Part shown: positions 34,160 to 43,300 of the stretch, one piece after another | Layout: each line of letters opens with the position of its first letter | Numbering within the stretch: position 1 is the first letter of the stretch | Origin: Pseudomonadota bacterium | Lineage (GTDB): Bacteria; Pseudomonadota; Gammaproteobacteria; Steroidobacterales; Steroidobacteraceae | Direction of reading: 5' to 3' | DNA: 64,000 nucleotides | NCBI GenBank assembly: GCA_016713725.1 | Contig: JADJOO010000012.1 | Span: 89,050-153,049 of the forward strand | The notes under the pieces: model-generated | The model's input: the letters and a program-made list of their open reading frames with translations, nothing else | Database searches by the model: none | What the model was told of the DNA's origin: nothing | Made by a program: the position numbers and the translations under genes

Positions 34160-35757
34160 GGGCGGGCCCCGTTGCAGCTGCCCGTTGCAGCCTGTGCTGC
34201 CATTCTAGCGGACCGGGGTTGTCGGCGGCGGCCCACCGGGCCGGCCCGCGCGCAGCCCGCACACGGATGGCGGCCCGCCGCCCGCAATTCTTCGATCAAC
34301 GGCTGCAGGTGCTGCTCAAAACGCCGCCAGCGGCCGACGCTGCTGGCATAGAGCGGCTGCCTGACCTGCACCGCGCTCGCCGTAGCCACCGCATGCTCAT
34401 TTCGTTCGAAATGGAGGCACGCCTCCTCCCAGGGCAAGCGGCAATGTGCCAGCAGCCGTCCGGTCTCGTCGCGCTGATCGGCGACGAGTGCCTCGTACCG
34501 GACCTCGTGCACCCGCCCCGGCAGCGTGGCCCGCCAATGCGCGATGAGCCGATCGAACTGCACCAGGTACCGGCCGATGTCGCGCAGATCACGGCCGTAG
34601 TCGTAGTACGAGAACCCGGTGGCGAACAACTGGCGGAAACTACTGAACCCGGTATCGAGTGGGTGACGGCGCAGGACGACAATGCTTGCGGCGGGCAGCG
34701 CACGAGCGATGTGCCCCAGGTAGAAAAAGTTGAGCGGCATCTTGTCGACGAAGCGCGGCTGCGCCTGCCCCGGGGGTCGCGTGCGCTCGACGTAATCGCG
34801 ACCAAGTGCCTGCAGGTCGATACGCAGTGATTGCGCCAGCGTGGCTTCGTCGAGCACCTGTGGCGACGGCGTCCCGCAGGCTCGCTTCAACGACACGCTG
34901 AAATTCTGTGACTCCCCCGCCGACGCCACCTGCGAATGGCTCGAAAGAATCCGCTCGACGAGCGTCGTACCGGTGCGTGGCATACCCACGACGAAGATCG
35001 GTGCGCGGGCGATCTCCTCGCCCGTCAGGTCCGCGTGGGCAGGAGCCGGCAAGACCTCCGGGAAGAGACGCATGGCCGCGTCGAACAGGCACAAGTCCCG
35101 CTCGAATCGATACCCCGTGGCCGCATGCTTGCGTGCATTGCCGGCGAGTAGATGCGCAAACGCCTCGTCATCCTGCCCCAGGTCTTCCAGCTCCTTCGCG
35201 AGCGCGTGACGCAGGTGCAGTTCGGCGTCCGGATCGTGCGGACCCATTGTGAGCAGCCGCTCGAGCCGCGCGAGGTGGTTATGCTCCGGCGTTTGCCGTC
35301 GGGTCGCCGCGAGCGCCGAGTGTGCGCGCCAGAAGTGCGGATCGCAGCGCACGCACGCCTCGTACGCCGCCTCCGCTTCGGCAAAGCGCCCGAGAAACTT
35401 GAGCGAAGCAGCGTGATTGAAATGCATGCCGGCACGCTTCGGGTCCAGCTCGACCGCACGAGCGAAGCAATCGACCGCCTGCTCATGGCGACCGGCGCGG
35501 CTCAGGACCACGCCGACGGTGTCCCAGCACAGTGCCGATTGCGGCACGAGCGCGAGCGCTCGCGCGACGGATGCCAATGCCTCGTCGTTGCGGTTGAGTC
35601 TGGAGAGCCAGCGCGCGAGCTGCGCCTGCGGCTCGGGATTGTCCGGATCGACCGCGCAGGCCTCACGAATCTGCGCGAGACCTTCGGCGATGCGACCACG
35701 CTCGGCCGCGAGGACACCGCGCTCGAGAATCGACGACGTCCGTGCGCCCGCCGCCAA
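34156..35757 (-). CDS. TPR-containing sulfotransferase family protein
   Basis: A 533-residue protein. Residues about 10-230 are tetratricopeptide repeats (AQLARWLSRLNRNDEALASVARAL and following units with the W-A-Y-A-P pattern). Residues about 250-490 are a sulfotransferase domain with the PAPS 5'-phosphosulfate loop VVGMPRTGTTLVERILSSH and the 3'-phosphate motif IVVLRRHPLDTGFSSF. It should transfer sulfate from PAPS; the acceptor is unknown. I chose the TTG at 35757, seven bases after the TonB receptor stop, with GAGG upstream. It ends by TTGA overlap with nadA. Such genes often follow TonB receptors in related bacteria. Confidence 0.85.
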   Translation of the reverse strand: MAAGARTSSILERGVLAAERGRIAEGLAQIREACAVDPDNPEPQAQLARWLSRLNRNDEALASVARALALVPQSALCWDTVGVVLSRAGRHEQAVDCFARAVELDPKRAGMHFNHAASLKFLGRFAEAEAAYEACVRCDPHFWRAHSALAATRRQTPEHNHLARLERLLTMGPHDPDAELHLRHALAKELEDLGQDDEAFAHLLAGNARKHAATGYRFERDLCLFDAAMRLFPEVLPAPAHADLTGEEIARAPIFVVGMPRTGTTLVERILSSHSQVASAGESQNFSVSLKRACGTPSPQVLDEATLAQSLRIDLQALGRDYVERTRPPGQAQPRFVDKMPLNFFYLGHIARALPAASIVVLRRHPLDTGFSSFRQLFATGFSYYDYGRDLRDIGRYLVQFDRLIAHWRATLPGRVHEVRYEALVADQRDETGRLLAHCRLPWEEACLHFERNEHAVATASAVQVRQPLYASSVGRWRRFEQHLQPLIEELRAAGRHPCAGCARAGPVGRRRQPRSARMAAQAATGSCNGARP

Positions 35758-35764
35758 GCCTGCC

Positions 35765-38128
35765 TCAGAGATCGAAGCGGTACGTGACTTCCAGGCCCAC
35801 GGTGCGTGGTCGCAGCATGCTCTGGAAATACGTGCGTGAATCAATCGGCGCCAGGTCCGCGCGCTCGATCGGCCGGATGTAGCTGGGATCGCGGCGCACC
35901 GACGTGATCGCGTACTTGTCGAACAGGTTGTCGACATACAAGCGCGCCACCCACGGGCCCACTCCCATCCCGATCGAGGCACCGTGGATCGCGTACCCGG
36001 GCAGGGCTTCGCCGTTGTTGCGCAACCCCACTTTCGTATACACGTCGCTGACCGCGGTAAACGAGTAATTCGCGCTCAGGTTCCAGCCGTTGTCGAGTGG
36101 TCGCGTGTAGTCCAGCAACAGCGTGCCCTGCTGTTCTGGCGAACCCGAGAGGCGGTCCCCGTCGAACGCGTCCTCGCCGTCGACGAGTCCCGGAGCATCG
36201 CTGGTGAGTTGTGCATCGTTGAAAGCGATGCTCGCCATGAGTTGCAGGGAATCCGTGATGGCCCAGCGCGCCGACAATTCGATTCCCCGGGTCTCGGCAG
36301 TGCCGCCATTGACAGTGATCGGAACCTCACCGACGTCGCTGGTTCCGGCCACCTGGATGTCGTTCCAGTCGATCTGATACACGGCGGCATTCACGATCAG
36401 CCGGCCGTCGAGCCAGAGGCTGCGCAATCCGACCTCGTAGTTGGTCGTCGTGTCCGGGCTGATCAGGACCTCGTCCTCCTTGAGACAGAATGACTGCTCG
36501 TCCGGGATCGGGTCCTGGCACGGCGGGCCGGAGTTGAGGCCGCCCTGGCGGTATCCCTCACTGATCGTCAAGTACCCCATCACGTCCGGCGTGAACTTGA
36601 ACGACGTGTTGAACTTGAAGATGGTGTCGTTGTCGCCGGTCTGGTTGCTGTCGTTCAGCACGGTATCGAAGAACGGGAACGAGGGTTCGAGTACGAACTG
36701 GTCGTCGTAGTCGAACCAGCGCGCGCCCACCGTCACCTGCCAGCGCTCTGTGAACTGGTATCCCAGCTCGCCGAACAGCGCCATTTCCTCGAACTTACGG
36801 TTGGAAACGGCGAGGTATTCCAGGTCGGGAAATCCGTCAGGCAGTCCATACCATTCCGGAATGCCGGGCGTGTACTCCGAGGCCACTCCGTCGCCTTCGA
36901 AACGGTTGTAAAAAGCGCCCACGATCCAGTTCCACTTCCCCGTGCCCTGGGAGACCAGGCGCAGTTCCTGGTTGAACGTCTTTTCTTCGAGATCGTCGGT
37001 CGCGTAGGCCGCGAACTGCGGGAAGTCCTCGTAGCCATAATCGAGGTCCATCAGGAAGTCGGTCTGATCGCGTTGGCCAAGCGACTCGAACTTCGATGCT
37101 CCCGTGGCGGACGTCAGTTCGGCGAAGCCAAGATCCCACGTCAGCTCGAGTGCCAACAGGTGATTGGTCATGTCGTTCGGCTCGAGGAAGCGGCTCGCCG
37201 ACACGTAGCGGCCCGTTCCGAACGCCTGGTCGTGATTGACCGTGCGACCGCCGACCTGCTGGTCCTGGTAGTAATAGGTCAGGTTGGCATCGATGGTATC
37301 GCTCACCTGCCAGAACAGACCGAGCCTGCCGGTGAATGTCTCCGCGGTATCGACGTCCTGCTGCTCGCGCAGGTTGTCCGCGACATCCCCGGCGTCGTCA
37401 AAGTCGGGATTCGGATTGGAAACACCCGGCTCGCGCACGACATAGTTGTAGTCGATGAAACCAGGATCGTTGACGTAGCCCGCAGCGAGGCGCAAGGCCA
37501 GGCGACTTTCGACCAGCGGCAGGTTCACGACGCCCCACACGTCCGTGCCCATGCCATCGCTCTCGTTGACCGAGTAAAGACGGCCTCCCGCGGAGGCTTC
37601 GAAAGCCGCGGGGTCCGGCCGATTCGGCAGGTAGCGAATGGCGCCAGCGAGGGTGCCGGCGCCATACAGTGTGCCTTGCGGGCCGAGCAGCGCTTCAACC
37701 CGCTCGACGTCGATCATCTGCAGGTCGACGAACAGCGGAATGTCGCCCAGGTAAGTCGCGACCGTGCCCCCAGTGCCGTTGCCGTTGGCAATTGAGTCGG
37801 TTAGCGAACTCACGTTCAGGCCGCGGACAGTGACCAGGTTGCTGGAACGCGGTCCCTGGTCCGGCACGTAAAGTCCGGGCACTGCCCGGGTAAACTCGGC
37901 CAGGTTATTGATGCGCAACTTATCGAGCGACTCAGGCCCGAGTGCGACCATGTTGAAGGGAACGTCCTGGACGTTCGCCTCGCGGCGGGTCGCCGTGACG
38001 ATGATCTCCTCGAGCACCGTGCCGTCTGCAGCCACCGGCTGGGCGAGTACGGCCACCACCGGTGCCGAGAGGCCAAGCGCGGCTGCCACCGCTGCAGCGA
38101 TCCTCGGCGAATATCGATTGCCGGCCAT
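35765..38128 (-). CDS. TonB-dependent outer-membrane receptor
   Basis: A 787-residue receptor. A signal peptide (residues about 9-33, ending near LAQP) is followed by a TonB box-like EEIIVTATRRE and a plug domain (VPFNMVALGPESLDKLRINNL, then VTVRGLNVS, and LGPQGTLYGAGTLAGAIRY). A long barrel ends with a C-terminal aromatic (VTYRFDL). It imports a ligand across the outer membrane using TonB energy; the substrate is unknown. The ATG at 38128 has GGGGAGGGGG upstream. It leads an operon with the sulfotransferase and nadAB from a strong promoter at 38204-38232. Confidence 0.92.
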   Translation of the reverse strand: MAGNRYSPRIAAAVAAALGLSAPVVAVLAQPVAADGTVLEEIIVTATRREANVQDVPFNMVALGPESLDKLRINNLAEFTRAVPGLYVPDQGPRSSNLVTVRGLNVSSLTDSIANGNGTGGTVATYLGDIPLFVDLQMIDVERVEALLGPQGTLYGAGTLAGAIRYLPNRPDPAAFEASAGGRLYSVNESDGMGTDVWGVVNLPLVESRLALRLAAGYVNDPGFIDYNYVVREPGVSNPNPDFDDAGDVADNLREQQDVDTAETFTGRLGLFWQVSDTIDANLTYYYQDQQVGGRTVNHDQAFGTGRYVSASRFLEPNDMTNHLLALELTWDLGFAELTSATGASKFESLGQRDQTDFLMDLDYGYEDFPQFAAYATDDLEEKTFNQELRLVSQGTGKWNWIVGAFYNRFEGDGVASEYTPGIPEWYGLPDGFPDLEYLAVSNRKFEEMALFGELGYQFTERWQVTVGARWFDYDDQFVLEPSFPFFDTVLNDSNQTGDNDTIFKFNTSFKFTPDVMGYLTISEGYRQGGLNSGPPCQDPIPDEQSFCLKEDEVLISPDTTTNYEVGLRSLWLDGRLIVNAAVYQIDWNDIQVAGTSDVGEVPITVNGGTAETRGIELSARWAITDSLQLMASIAFNDAQLTSDAPGLVDGEDAFDGDRLSGSPEQQGTLLLDYTRPLDNGWNLSANYSFTAVSDVYTKVGLRNNGEALPGYAIHGASIGMGVGPWVARLYVDNLFDKYAITSVRRDPSYIRPIERADLAPIDSRTYFQSMLRPRTVGLEVTYRFDL

Positions 38129-38203
38129 GCGAACCCCCTCCCCGATGACCCGACTGGCCAACATGGGCCAGGCCCCACGTCAGTTGGCGCAATGTGAGCG
38201 GAG

Positions 38204-38232
38204 TCTATAGCGGAACGCGGCGGCACTTTCAA
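38204..38232 (-). promoter_or_regulatory. Strong sigma70 promoter for the TonB receptor operon
   Basis: On the minus strand, -35 TTGAAA (38227-38232) and -10 TATAGA (38204-38209) with a 17-base spacer. It gives a leader of about 70 nt to the ATG at 38128. Confidence 0.75.
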
Positions 38233-38309
38233 TTTGCAGCAGTTTGAGCGTCGGACTTGAGCCATGCGTGCCTGCGATTCCGGCATCGTGCCGATCACCG
38301 GAACCGGGC

Positions 38310-38338
38310 TTGGCAGGAGCGTCGTCGCCGCCTACTCT
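38310..38338 (+). promoter_or_regulatory. Sigma70 promoter for yqhA
   Basis: -35 TTGGCA (38310-38315) and -10 TACTCT (38333-38338) with a 17-base spacer, about 32 bases before the ATG at 38371. It is divergent from the TonB receptor promoter. Confidence 0.6.
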
Positions 38339-38370
38339 TGCGGGCCGTTCGCCACCGTCCCACGAATTCA

Positions 38371-39000
38371 ATGAGCACCCTCGACCGCAAACCGCTGGGA
38401 CCGCTGCCGGCCCTGATCTTCAGTTCTCGCTGGCTGCAGCTGCCGCTCTATCTCGGACTCATCGTCGCGCAGGGCGTCTATGTCTTCCTGTTCCTCAAGG
38501 AACTGTGGCACCTGATCCACTCGGCGCCGATGCTGACCGAGCAGTCGATCATGCTGATGGTGCTGGGCCTGATCGACGTGGTGATGATCTCGAACCTGCT
38601 GGTGATGGTGATCGTCGGCGGCTACGAGACCTTCGTGTCACGCCTGGACCTGGAAGGGCATCCCGACCAGCCCGAGTGGCTCAGCCACGTCAACGCGAGC
38701 GTGCTGAAGGTAAAGCTTGCGATGGCGATCATCGGCATCAGTTCGATCCACCTGCTCAAGACGTTCATCGAGGTCGGCGCGATCGGCGGCATGCCGCTGT
38801 GCGGAACGAATGCCGCCATCGCGGCTGCTCAGGCATTGAGCGCGGCCGGATCCGTCGGCAAGGGCTGCACGCAGGTCACTTCCGAAGGCGTCTTGTGGCA
38901 AACCATCATCCACTCGGTGTTCATTCTTTCCGCGCTCGGCATCGCCTGGACCGATCGCATCATGTCACTCGGCGTCAACGCGTCACGCAAAGGACACTGA
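38371..39000 (+). CDS. yqhA: YqhA/UPF0114 family membrane protein
   Basis: A 209-residue inner-membrane protein with four hydrophobic segments (residues about 24-46, 60-84, 110-130 and 175-195). The conserved stretch LGLIDVVMISNLLVMVIVGGYETFVS and later IIGISSIHLLKTFIE identify the UPF0114 family, whose role is unknown. The insert after the third segment contains two cysteines (PLCGTN; GKGCTQ). The ATG is weakly primed by a ribosome binding site but is supported by the promoter upstream. It is followed nine bases later by a small membrane gene, probably in one transcript. Confidence 0.9.
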   Translation: MSTLDRKPLGPLPALIFSSRWLQLPLYLGLIVAQGVYVFLFLKELWHLIHSAPMLTEQSIMLMVLGLIDVVMISNLLVMVIVGGYETFVSRLDLEGHPDQPEWLSHVNASVLKVKLAMAIIGISSIHLLKTFIEVGAIGGMPLCGTNAAIAAAQALSAAGSVGKGCTQVTSEGVLWQTIIHSVFILSALGIAWTDRIMSLGVNASRKGH

Positions 39001-39009
39001 CCCGCACGC

Positions 39010-39282
39010 ATGGCTGACACCGTCGCCTACCTGGTTGCCCTCGTCGTCACGTTCGTCATCAACCTGCCGTTGGGCTTCTGGCGGGCAGGAGTGCGTAAGC
39101 TTTCGCCGCAATGGTTCCTGGCGGTGCATGCGGCCGTGCCGATGGTGGTTGCGCTGCGGTTCGCGCTTGGCCTGCCGTTCCAATGGAAGTTGTTGCCGTT
39201 CTTCGTCACCGCGTACTTCGGTGGCCAGTTCACCGGCAGCCGACTGCGTCTGTGGCGCGCGGCTCAGCCCAAGCGGCCGTAA
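39010..39282 (+). CDS. Small membrane protein of unknown function
   Basis: A 90-residue protein with three hydrophobic segments (residues about 4-24, 35-52 and 58-72) and a basic tail (RLRLWRAAQPKRP). I do not recognise a family. It follows yqhA by nine bases. Its 3' end overlaps the 3' end of the convergent aldolase by 19 bp. Confidence 0.65.
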   Translation: MADTVAYLVALVVTFVINLPLGFWRAGVRKLSPQWFLAVHAAVPMVVALRFALGLPFQWKLLPFFVTAYFGGQFTGSRLRLWRAAQPKRP

Positions 39283-39900
39283 TCGGTGAATTTCGCGACC
39301 ACTTTCTGAATTTCTGCGTCGTCGAGCAGCTGCGGCACCAGCCCCGCGGACAGCATCGCGAGGTATTCGCCCGCAAGATTCTCGACCTCGACGGCCACCG
39401 CATGGGCGCGGGCGAGCGTGCTGCCGATCGCCATCACGCCGTGATTTCCTAGCAGGCACGCACGCCGGTCCTGCAGACCGCGCACCGCCGATTCGGCCAG
39501 TTCGGCCGTGCCGAACGTGGCATACGGCATGCAGGGCACGTCGCCGCCGACCAGCGCGATCATGTAATGGAATGGCGGGATGCCCCGGCCGGCGGCTGCG
39601 AGCGCAGTCGCGCGTGGACTGTGGGTGTGCACTATCGCCAGAGACGTCCGGTCGCGCGCGATAGATGGCGGCGTGCATGCGCCATTCGGACGAAGGCCGT
39701 GGCTCCATGGCAACCACCGGTGCGTCGAGCGGCAACGTGACGATGTGCGCAGGCGCCAGCTCACGGTACGGGATGCCGGCGGGCGTGATCGCGAAGCCGT
39801 CCGCCACGCGGCAGGACACGTTGCCCGACTTGTTCGGCACCATGCCCGCGCCGTCGAGGGCGTGCGTGACGGCAATGATCTCTTCGCGATGGTCACGCAT
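39264..39900 (-). pseudogene. Class II aldolase (FucA-like, putative DHAP-shunt Ald2), frameshifted
   Basis: The start at 39900 reads GMVPNKSGNVSCRV, TPAGIPYREL and PSSEWRMHAAIYRARPDV, then the frame is lost near 39637-39643, where GACGTCTCTGGCGATAG has one extra base. It resumes as AIVHTHSPRATA, HYMIALVGGDVPC, PYATFGTAELAES and NHGVMAIG to 39264. Restored, it would be about 211 residues, equal to E. coli L-fuculose-1-phosphate aldolase, with metal-binding His in HTH and NHG and the acid-base Glu in SSEWR. It lies 11 bases after mtnA in the mtnP-mtnA operon. A FucA-like aldolase there points to cleavage of 5-methylthioribulose-1-phosphate to DHAP, not the MtnB dehydratase route. Confidence 0.85.
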
Positions 39901-39911
39901 GCGCTGTGTCC

Positions 39912-41009
39912 TCAGTGTCTTTCGTGCTCGGAATACAACGCAGCCAGGCCCGCCCTGCTCGCAGTCGCCACGCCGCGCTCGGTGATGATCCCGGTGACCA
40001 GCCGCGCCGGCGTGACGTCGAATCCCGGATTGCGCACGTGACTGCCAGGCGCGACGACCTCCACTTCCTCGAGGCTGCCACCGGACGCACGCCCGCGCAT
40101 GTGGGTGACTTCGCGCGCGGATCGTTCCTCGATCGGCACCTGGTGCGCCCCGTCGCCGAGCGTCCAGTCGATGGTCGAGAACGGCAGCGCCGCATAGAAC
40201 GGCACCCCGTTGTCACGCGCGGCAAGCGCCTTGAGGTACGTGCCGATCTTGTTGGCGACGTCGCCCGTCGCTGTCGTCCGGTCGCTGCCGACGATACAGA
40301 CGTCGATCTCGCCCTGCTGCAGCAGATGACCGCCAGCATTGTCGGCAATCACCGTGTACGGCACGCCATGTGCGCCGAGTTCGAATGCCGTCAGGAAAGC
40401 ACCCTGACTGCGCGGCCGCGTTTCGTCGACATAAACGTGCACGGCCAGGCCGGCTTCGTGCGCCGCGTAAACGGGCGCGAGTGCGGTGCCCCAGTCGACG
40501 CAGGCCAGCCAGCCAGCGTTGCAATGCGTGAGGACGTTGATGTGCTCGCCGCCCTTGCCGTGCGCCAGTTCACGCAGCAGCACGAGCCCGTGACGGCCGA
40601 TCGCTGCACACGACGCGACGTCTTCCTCGGCGATCGCTGTGGCCTCGGCGTAGGCACGCGCAGCCCGTTCGGCGGGCGGCAACGCCGCCACGGCGTGCCG
40701 CATGCGCTCCGCCGCCCAGCGCAGGTTGACCGCGGTGGGTCGGGTCGCCACCAGTGTCTCGATGGCGGCCGCGAGGCTGTCGTTGCCAGGATGTTCGCGC
40801 AGCGCCAGCGCCACGCCGTAAGCCGTCGTCACGCCGATCAACGGCGCACCGCGCACCACCATGTCGCGGATGGCGGTTGCAGCGTCCTCGACGTGGCGCA
40901 GCGTGCGCACTTCGAAGGCAAATGGCAGCAACGTCTGGTCGATGACCGCAACGTCGCCGCTGGCGTCGGCCTGCCAGATCGTCCGGAAGGACTGGCCATT
41001 GACTCGCAT
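39912..41009 (-). CDS. mtnA: S-methyl-5-thioribose-1-phosphate isomerase
   Basis: A 365-residue protein of the eIF2B/MtnA family. The active-site Cys is in NVLTHCNAGWLA and the Asp in CIVGSDRTTATGDVANKIGT; MVVRGAPLIGVTTAYGVALAL is the N-terminal signature. It interconverts the aldose and ketose forms (methylthioribose-1-phosphate to methylthioribulose-1-phosphate). The ATG at 41009 is 13 bases after the stop of mtnP; longer extensions overlap mtnP and are noise. Its stop lies 11 bases before the aldolase start. Confidence 0.95.
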   Translation of the reverse strand: MRVNGQSFRTIWQADASGDVAVIDQTLLPFAFEVRTLRHVEDAATAIRDMVVRGAPLIGVTTAYGVALALREHPGNDSLAAAIETLVATRPTAVNLRWAAERMRHAVAALPPAERAARAYAEATAIAEEDVASCAAIGRHGLVLLRELAHGKGGEHINVLTHCNAGWLACVDWGTALAPVYAAHEAGLAVHVYVDETRPRSQGAFLTAFELGAHGVPYTVIADNAGGHLLQQGEIDVCIVGSDRTTATGDVANKIGTYLKALAARDNGVPFYAALPFSTIDWTLGDGAHQVPIEERSAREVTHMRGRASGGSLEEVEVVAPGSHVRNPGFDVTPARLVTGIITERGVATASRAGLAALYSEHERH

Positions 41010-41022
41010 GCGCGCGACCCGG

Positions 41023-41901
41023 TCAGGCGGGACGCAGCACGCGACCCGCGACTGTCTGCAGTTTCGCGACGAGCGCGGGATCGCGGACACTCGGGTGCGT
41101 GAGGATCGCGCCGTCGAGCGCACGGTCCGAACCCACAGGACACGGCACATGCTCCGCCGGAAAATCCCGCGCCAGCCGCGCGAACACACGCTGTGCCTTG
41201 CCGTTGTTCTCCGCCATCACGCGCAGCAGGCTCGCGACGTCGACGGCGCCATGCACTTCGTGCCAGCAGTCGTAATCGGTCACCATGGCAACCACCGCAT
41301 AGGTGATCTCGGCCTCGCGCGCCAACTTGGCTTCGGGCATCGACGTCATGTGAATGACGTCGTATCCGAGTTGCCGGTACGTCAGCGATTCCGGCAACGT
41401 CGAAAACTGCGGGCCTTCCATGCAGACAGCCACGCCGCCGCGTTGGTAGGGAATGCCCTCGGCCTGCACTGCCCGTTCGATGCGGTCCTGCAGCGCCGGA
41501 CCCACCGGATGCGCCAACGACACGTGCGCGACGCAGCCGGTACCGAAGTACGTGCTGGCGCGGCGCACGGTGCGATCGACGAAGTTGTCGACCAGTACGA
41601 ACGTCCCCGGGCTCAAGGCTTCCCGGTACGAACCGCAAGCAGAGAACGACACCAGGTCCGTCACGCCGAGCTGCTTCATGGCATCGACGTTCGCGCGGTA
41701 GTTGATCTCGTGCGGCGGAATGCGATGTCCGCGCCCATGCCGGGGCAGGAATACGACTTCGGTCGCGCCAACGCGTCCCCTGCGCAGGACATCGGACGGC
41801 TCGCCCCACGGCGTCTGGACCGCCTGCTCGCGCATGTCTTCGATGCCGGGTAGATCGTAAATGCCGGACCCGCCAATGATTCCAAGAATTGCCTTTGCCA
41901 T
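41023..41901 (-). CDS. mtnP: S-methyl-5'-thioadenosine phosphorylase
   Basis: A 292-residue purine nucleoside phosphorylase-family enzyme. GIIGGSGIYDL opens the protein, FLPRHGRGHRIPPHEINYRAN binds phosphate and ribose, GGVAVCMEGPQFST and MTSMPEAKLAREAEI line the site, and VTDYDCWHE has the base-binding Asp. It splits methylthioadenosine with phosphate to adenine and methylthioribose-1-phosphate. It heads the mtnP-mtnA-aldolase operon and is divergent from the glycerophosphodiesterase gene. Confidence 0.95.
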   Translation of the reverse strand: MAKAILGIIGGSGIYDLPGIEDMREQAVQTPWGEPSDVLRRGRVGATEVVFLPRHGRGHRIPPHEINYRANVDAMKQLGVTDLVSFSACGSYREALSPGTFVLVDNFVDRTVRRASTYFGTGCVAHVSLAHPVGPALQDRIERAVQAEGIPYQRGGVAVCMEGPQFSTLPESLTYRQLGYDVIHMTSMPEAKLAREAEITYAVVAMVTDYDCWHEVHGAVDVASLLRVMAENNGKAQRVFARLARDFPAEHVPCPVGSDRALDGAILTHPSVRDPALVAKLQTVAGRVLRPA

Positions 41902-42018
41902 GCCTGCCACCCTGTCGCCTGGTGCGCCGCAGATTAAACGAGACCACGCGCCACCGGGAACCGGGTTTTCCGCGCACTCCCATGAGACCATGAAACCTCC
42001 AGCCAAGGGACAACCGCC

Positions 42019-43194
42019 ATGCATCGATATGCGACCTTGCTCATCGCCGCATCGGCCTCGCTCTCCGCAGGCGCCGGGGACGTTGTCGCGCCGCGCCCGG
42101 ATCCACGACCGGTCGCGCTCGTCGCCGGCCTCGAAGACGGTCCCTTGAAACGGAGGCTGTCGGCCTGCATCGACGATCCGGTCCGCCGCACGTCGTTCTC
42201 GCTTGGCCATCGCGGCGCACCGCTGCACTTCCCCGAACACACGCGCGAGTCGTACGTCGCCGCCGCGGCGATGGGTGCCGGAGTCATCGAATGCGACGTG
42301 ACGTTCACTCGCGACAAGCAGCTCGTCTGCCGGCACGCGCAGGACGACCTGCACACGACGACGGACATCCTGTTGACGCCCCTCGCTGCACGCTGTGTGC
42401 AGCCCTTTCGTCCGGCGCAGCTCGATCCCCAGGGCGCGCTGCTCGCACCGGCCGGGGCGCTGTGCCGCACGAGCGACATTACGCTCGCCGAGTTCCGCAC
42501 GCTGCGCGGCAAGCGCGACGGGTTCGACGCGAATGCGCGCACGGTCGAAGAGTACGTGTGGGGCGGCAAGGCGGCCTTCGACGCGCTGGGCCCCAGCACC
42601 GGCACCCTGATGTCGCATGCGGACAGCATCGCGCTGTTCCGGCAACTGGGCGTGCAGATGGTCCCTGAATTGAAGCAGCCGGTCGTCGCCATGCCCTACG
42701 ACGGCATGAGCCAGCAGCAGTTCGCGCAACGCCTGATCGATGACTACAAGACGGCGGGCGTGCCGCCACGCGCTGTCTGGCCACAGTCGTTCAATCTGCC
42801 CGACATCCTTTACCTCGAGGATGCCGAAAGCTCAGGCCAGTTGCCCGACGCTGCCGGGTTCGAACGGCTGCATGCGCAAGGCGTCCGCATCTGGGCGCCG
42901 CCGCTGTTCGCCCTGCTGGCGCTCGACGACCACGGAGTTATCGTCCCTTCATCAAGCGCACGCGACGCACGGGGGGCCGGACTCGAACTGGTCACGTGGA
43001 GTCTTGAGCGTTCCGGCCCGCTCGCCGCCGGCCGGAACGGGTGGTATTACCAGACCGTCGACACCGCCCTGCGCGGCGACAGCGACGTGCTGCAGGTGCT
43101 CGACGTCCTGGCGCGGCAGGCCCAGGTGCGCGCCGTGTTCAGCGACTGGCCCGCCACCACGACCTTCTACGCGAACTGCACGGGCCTGGACTGA
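42019..43194 (+). CDS. Exported glycerophosphodiester phosphodiesterase
   Basis: A 391-residue GDPD with a signal peptide (residues 1-20), so periplasmic. The catalytic core is visible as LGHRGAPLHFPEHT (His and Glu), IECDVTFTRD (the metal Glu-x-Asp) and VCRHAQDD (second His). A periplasmic GDPD of the GlpQ kind hydrolyses glycerophosphodiesters to glycerol 3-phosphate and alcohol. GGGACAACC is a plausible ribosome binding site. Its product would feed GlpD, but no glpT is in the window. Confidence 0.92.
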   Translation: MHRYATLLIAASASLSAGAGDVVAPRPDPRPVALVAGLEDGPLKRRLSACIDDPVRRTSFSLGHRGAPLHFPEHTRESYVAAAAMGAGVIECDVTFTRDKQLVCRHAQDDLHTTTDILLTPLAARCVQPFRPAQLDPQGALLAPAGALCRTSDITLAEFRTLRGKRDGFDANARTVEEYVWGGKAAFDALGPSTGTLMSHADSIALFRQLGVQMVPELKQPVVAMPYDGMSQQQFAQRLIDDYKTAGVPPRAVWPQSFNLPDILYLEDAESSGQLPDAAGFERLHAQGVRIWAPPLFALLALDDHGVIVPSSSARDARGAGLELVTWSLERSGPLAAGRNGWYYQTVDTALRGDSDVLQVLDVLARQAQVRAVFSDWPATTTFYANCTGLD

Positions 43195-43300
43195 TCCCGG
43201 CGACCCCCACCTCGATCAACCTCGGCCCGCTAGAATGAACCGACGGCTGGCGCGGCTCGTGTCCGCCAGTCGTCGCCTCGTCTCGGACCTGGGAGCGGCC

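Noticed and set aside
33158..34351. Plus-strand frame opposite nadA
   Set aside because: Antisense to all nadA cysteine motifs and no plausible product.
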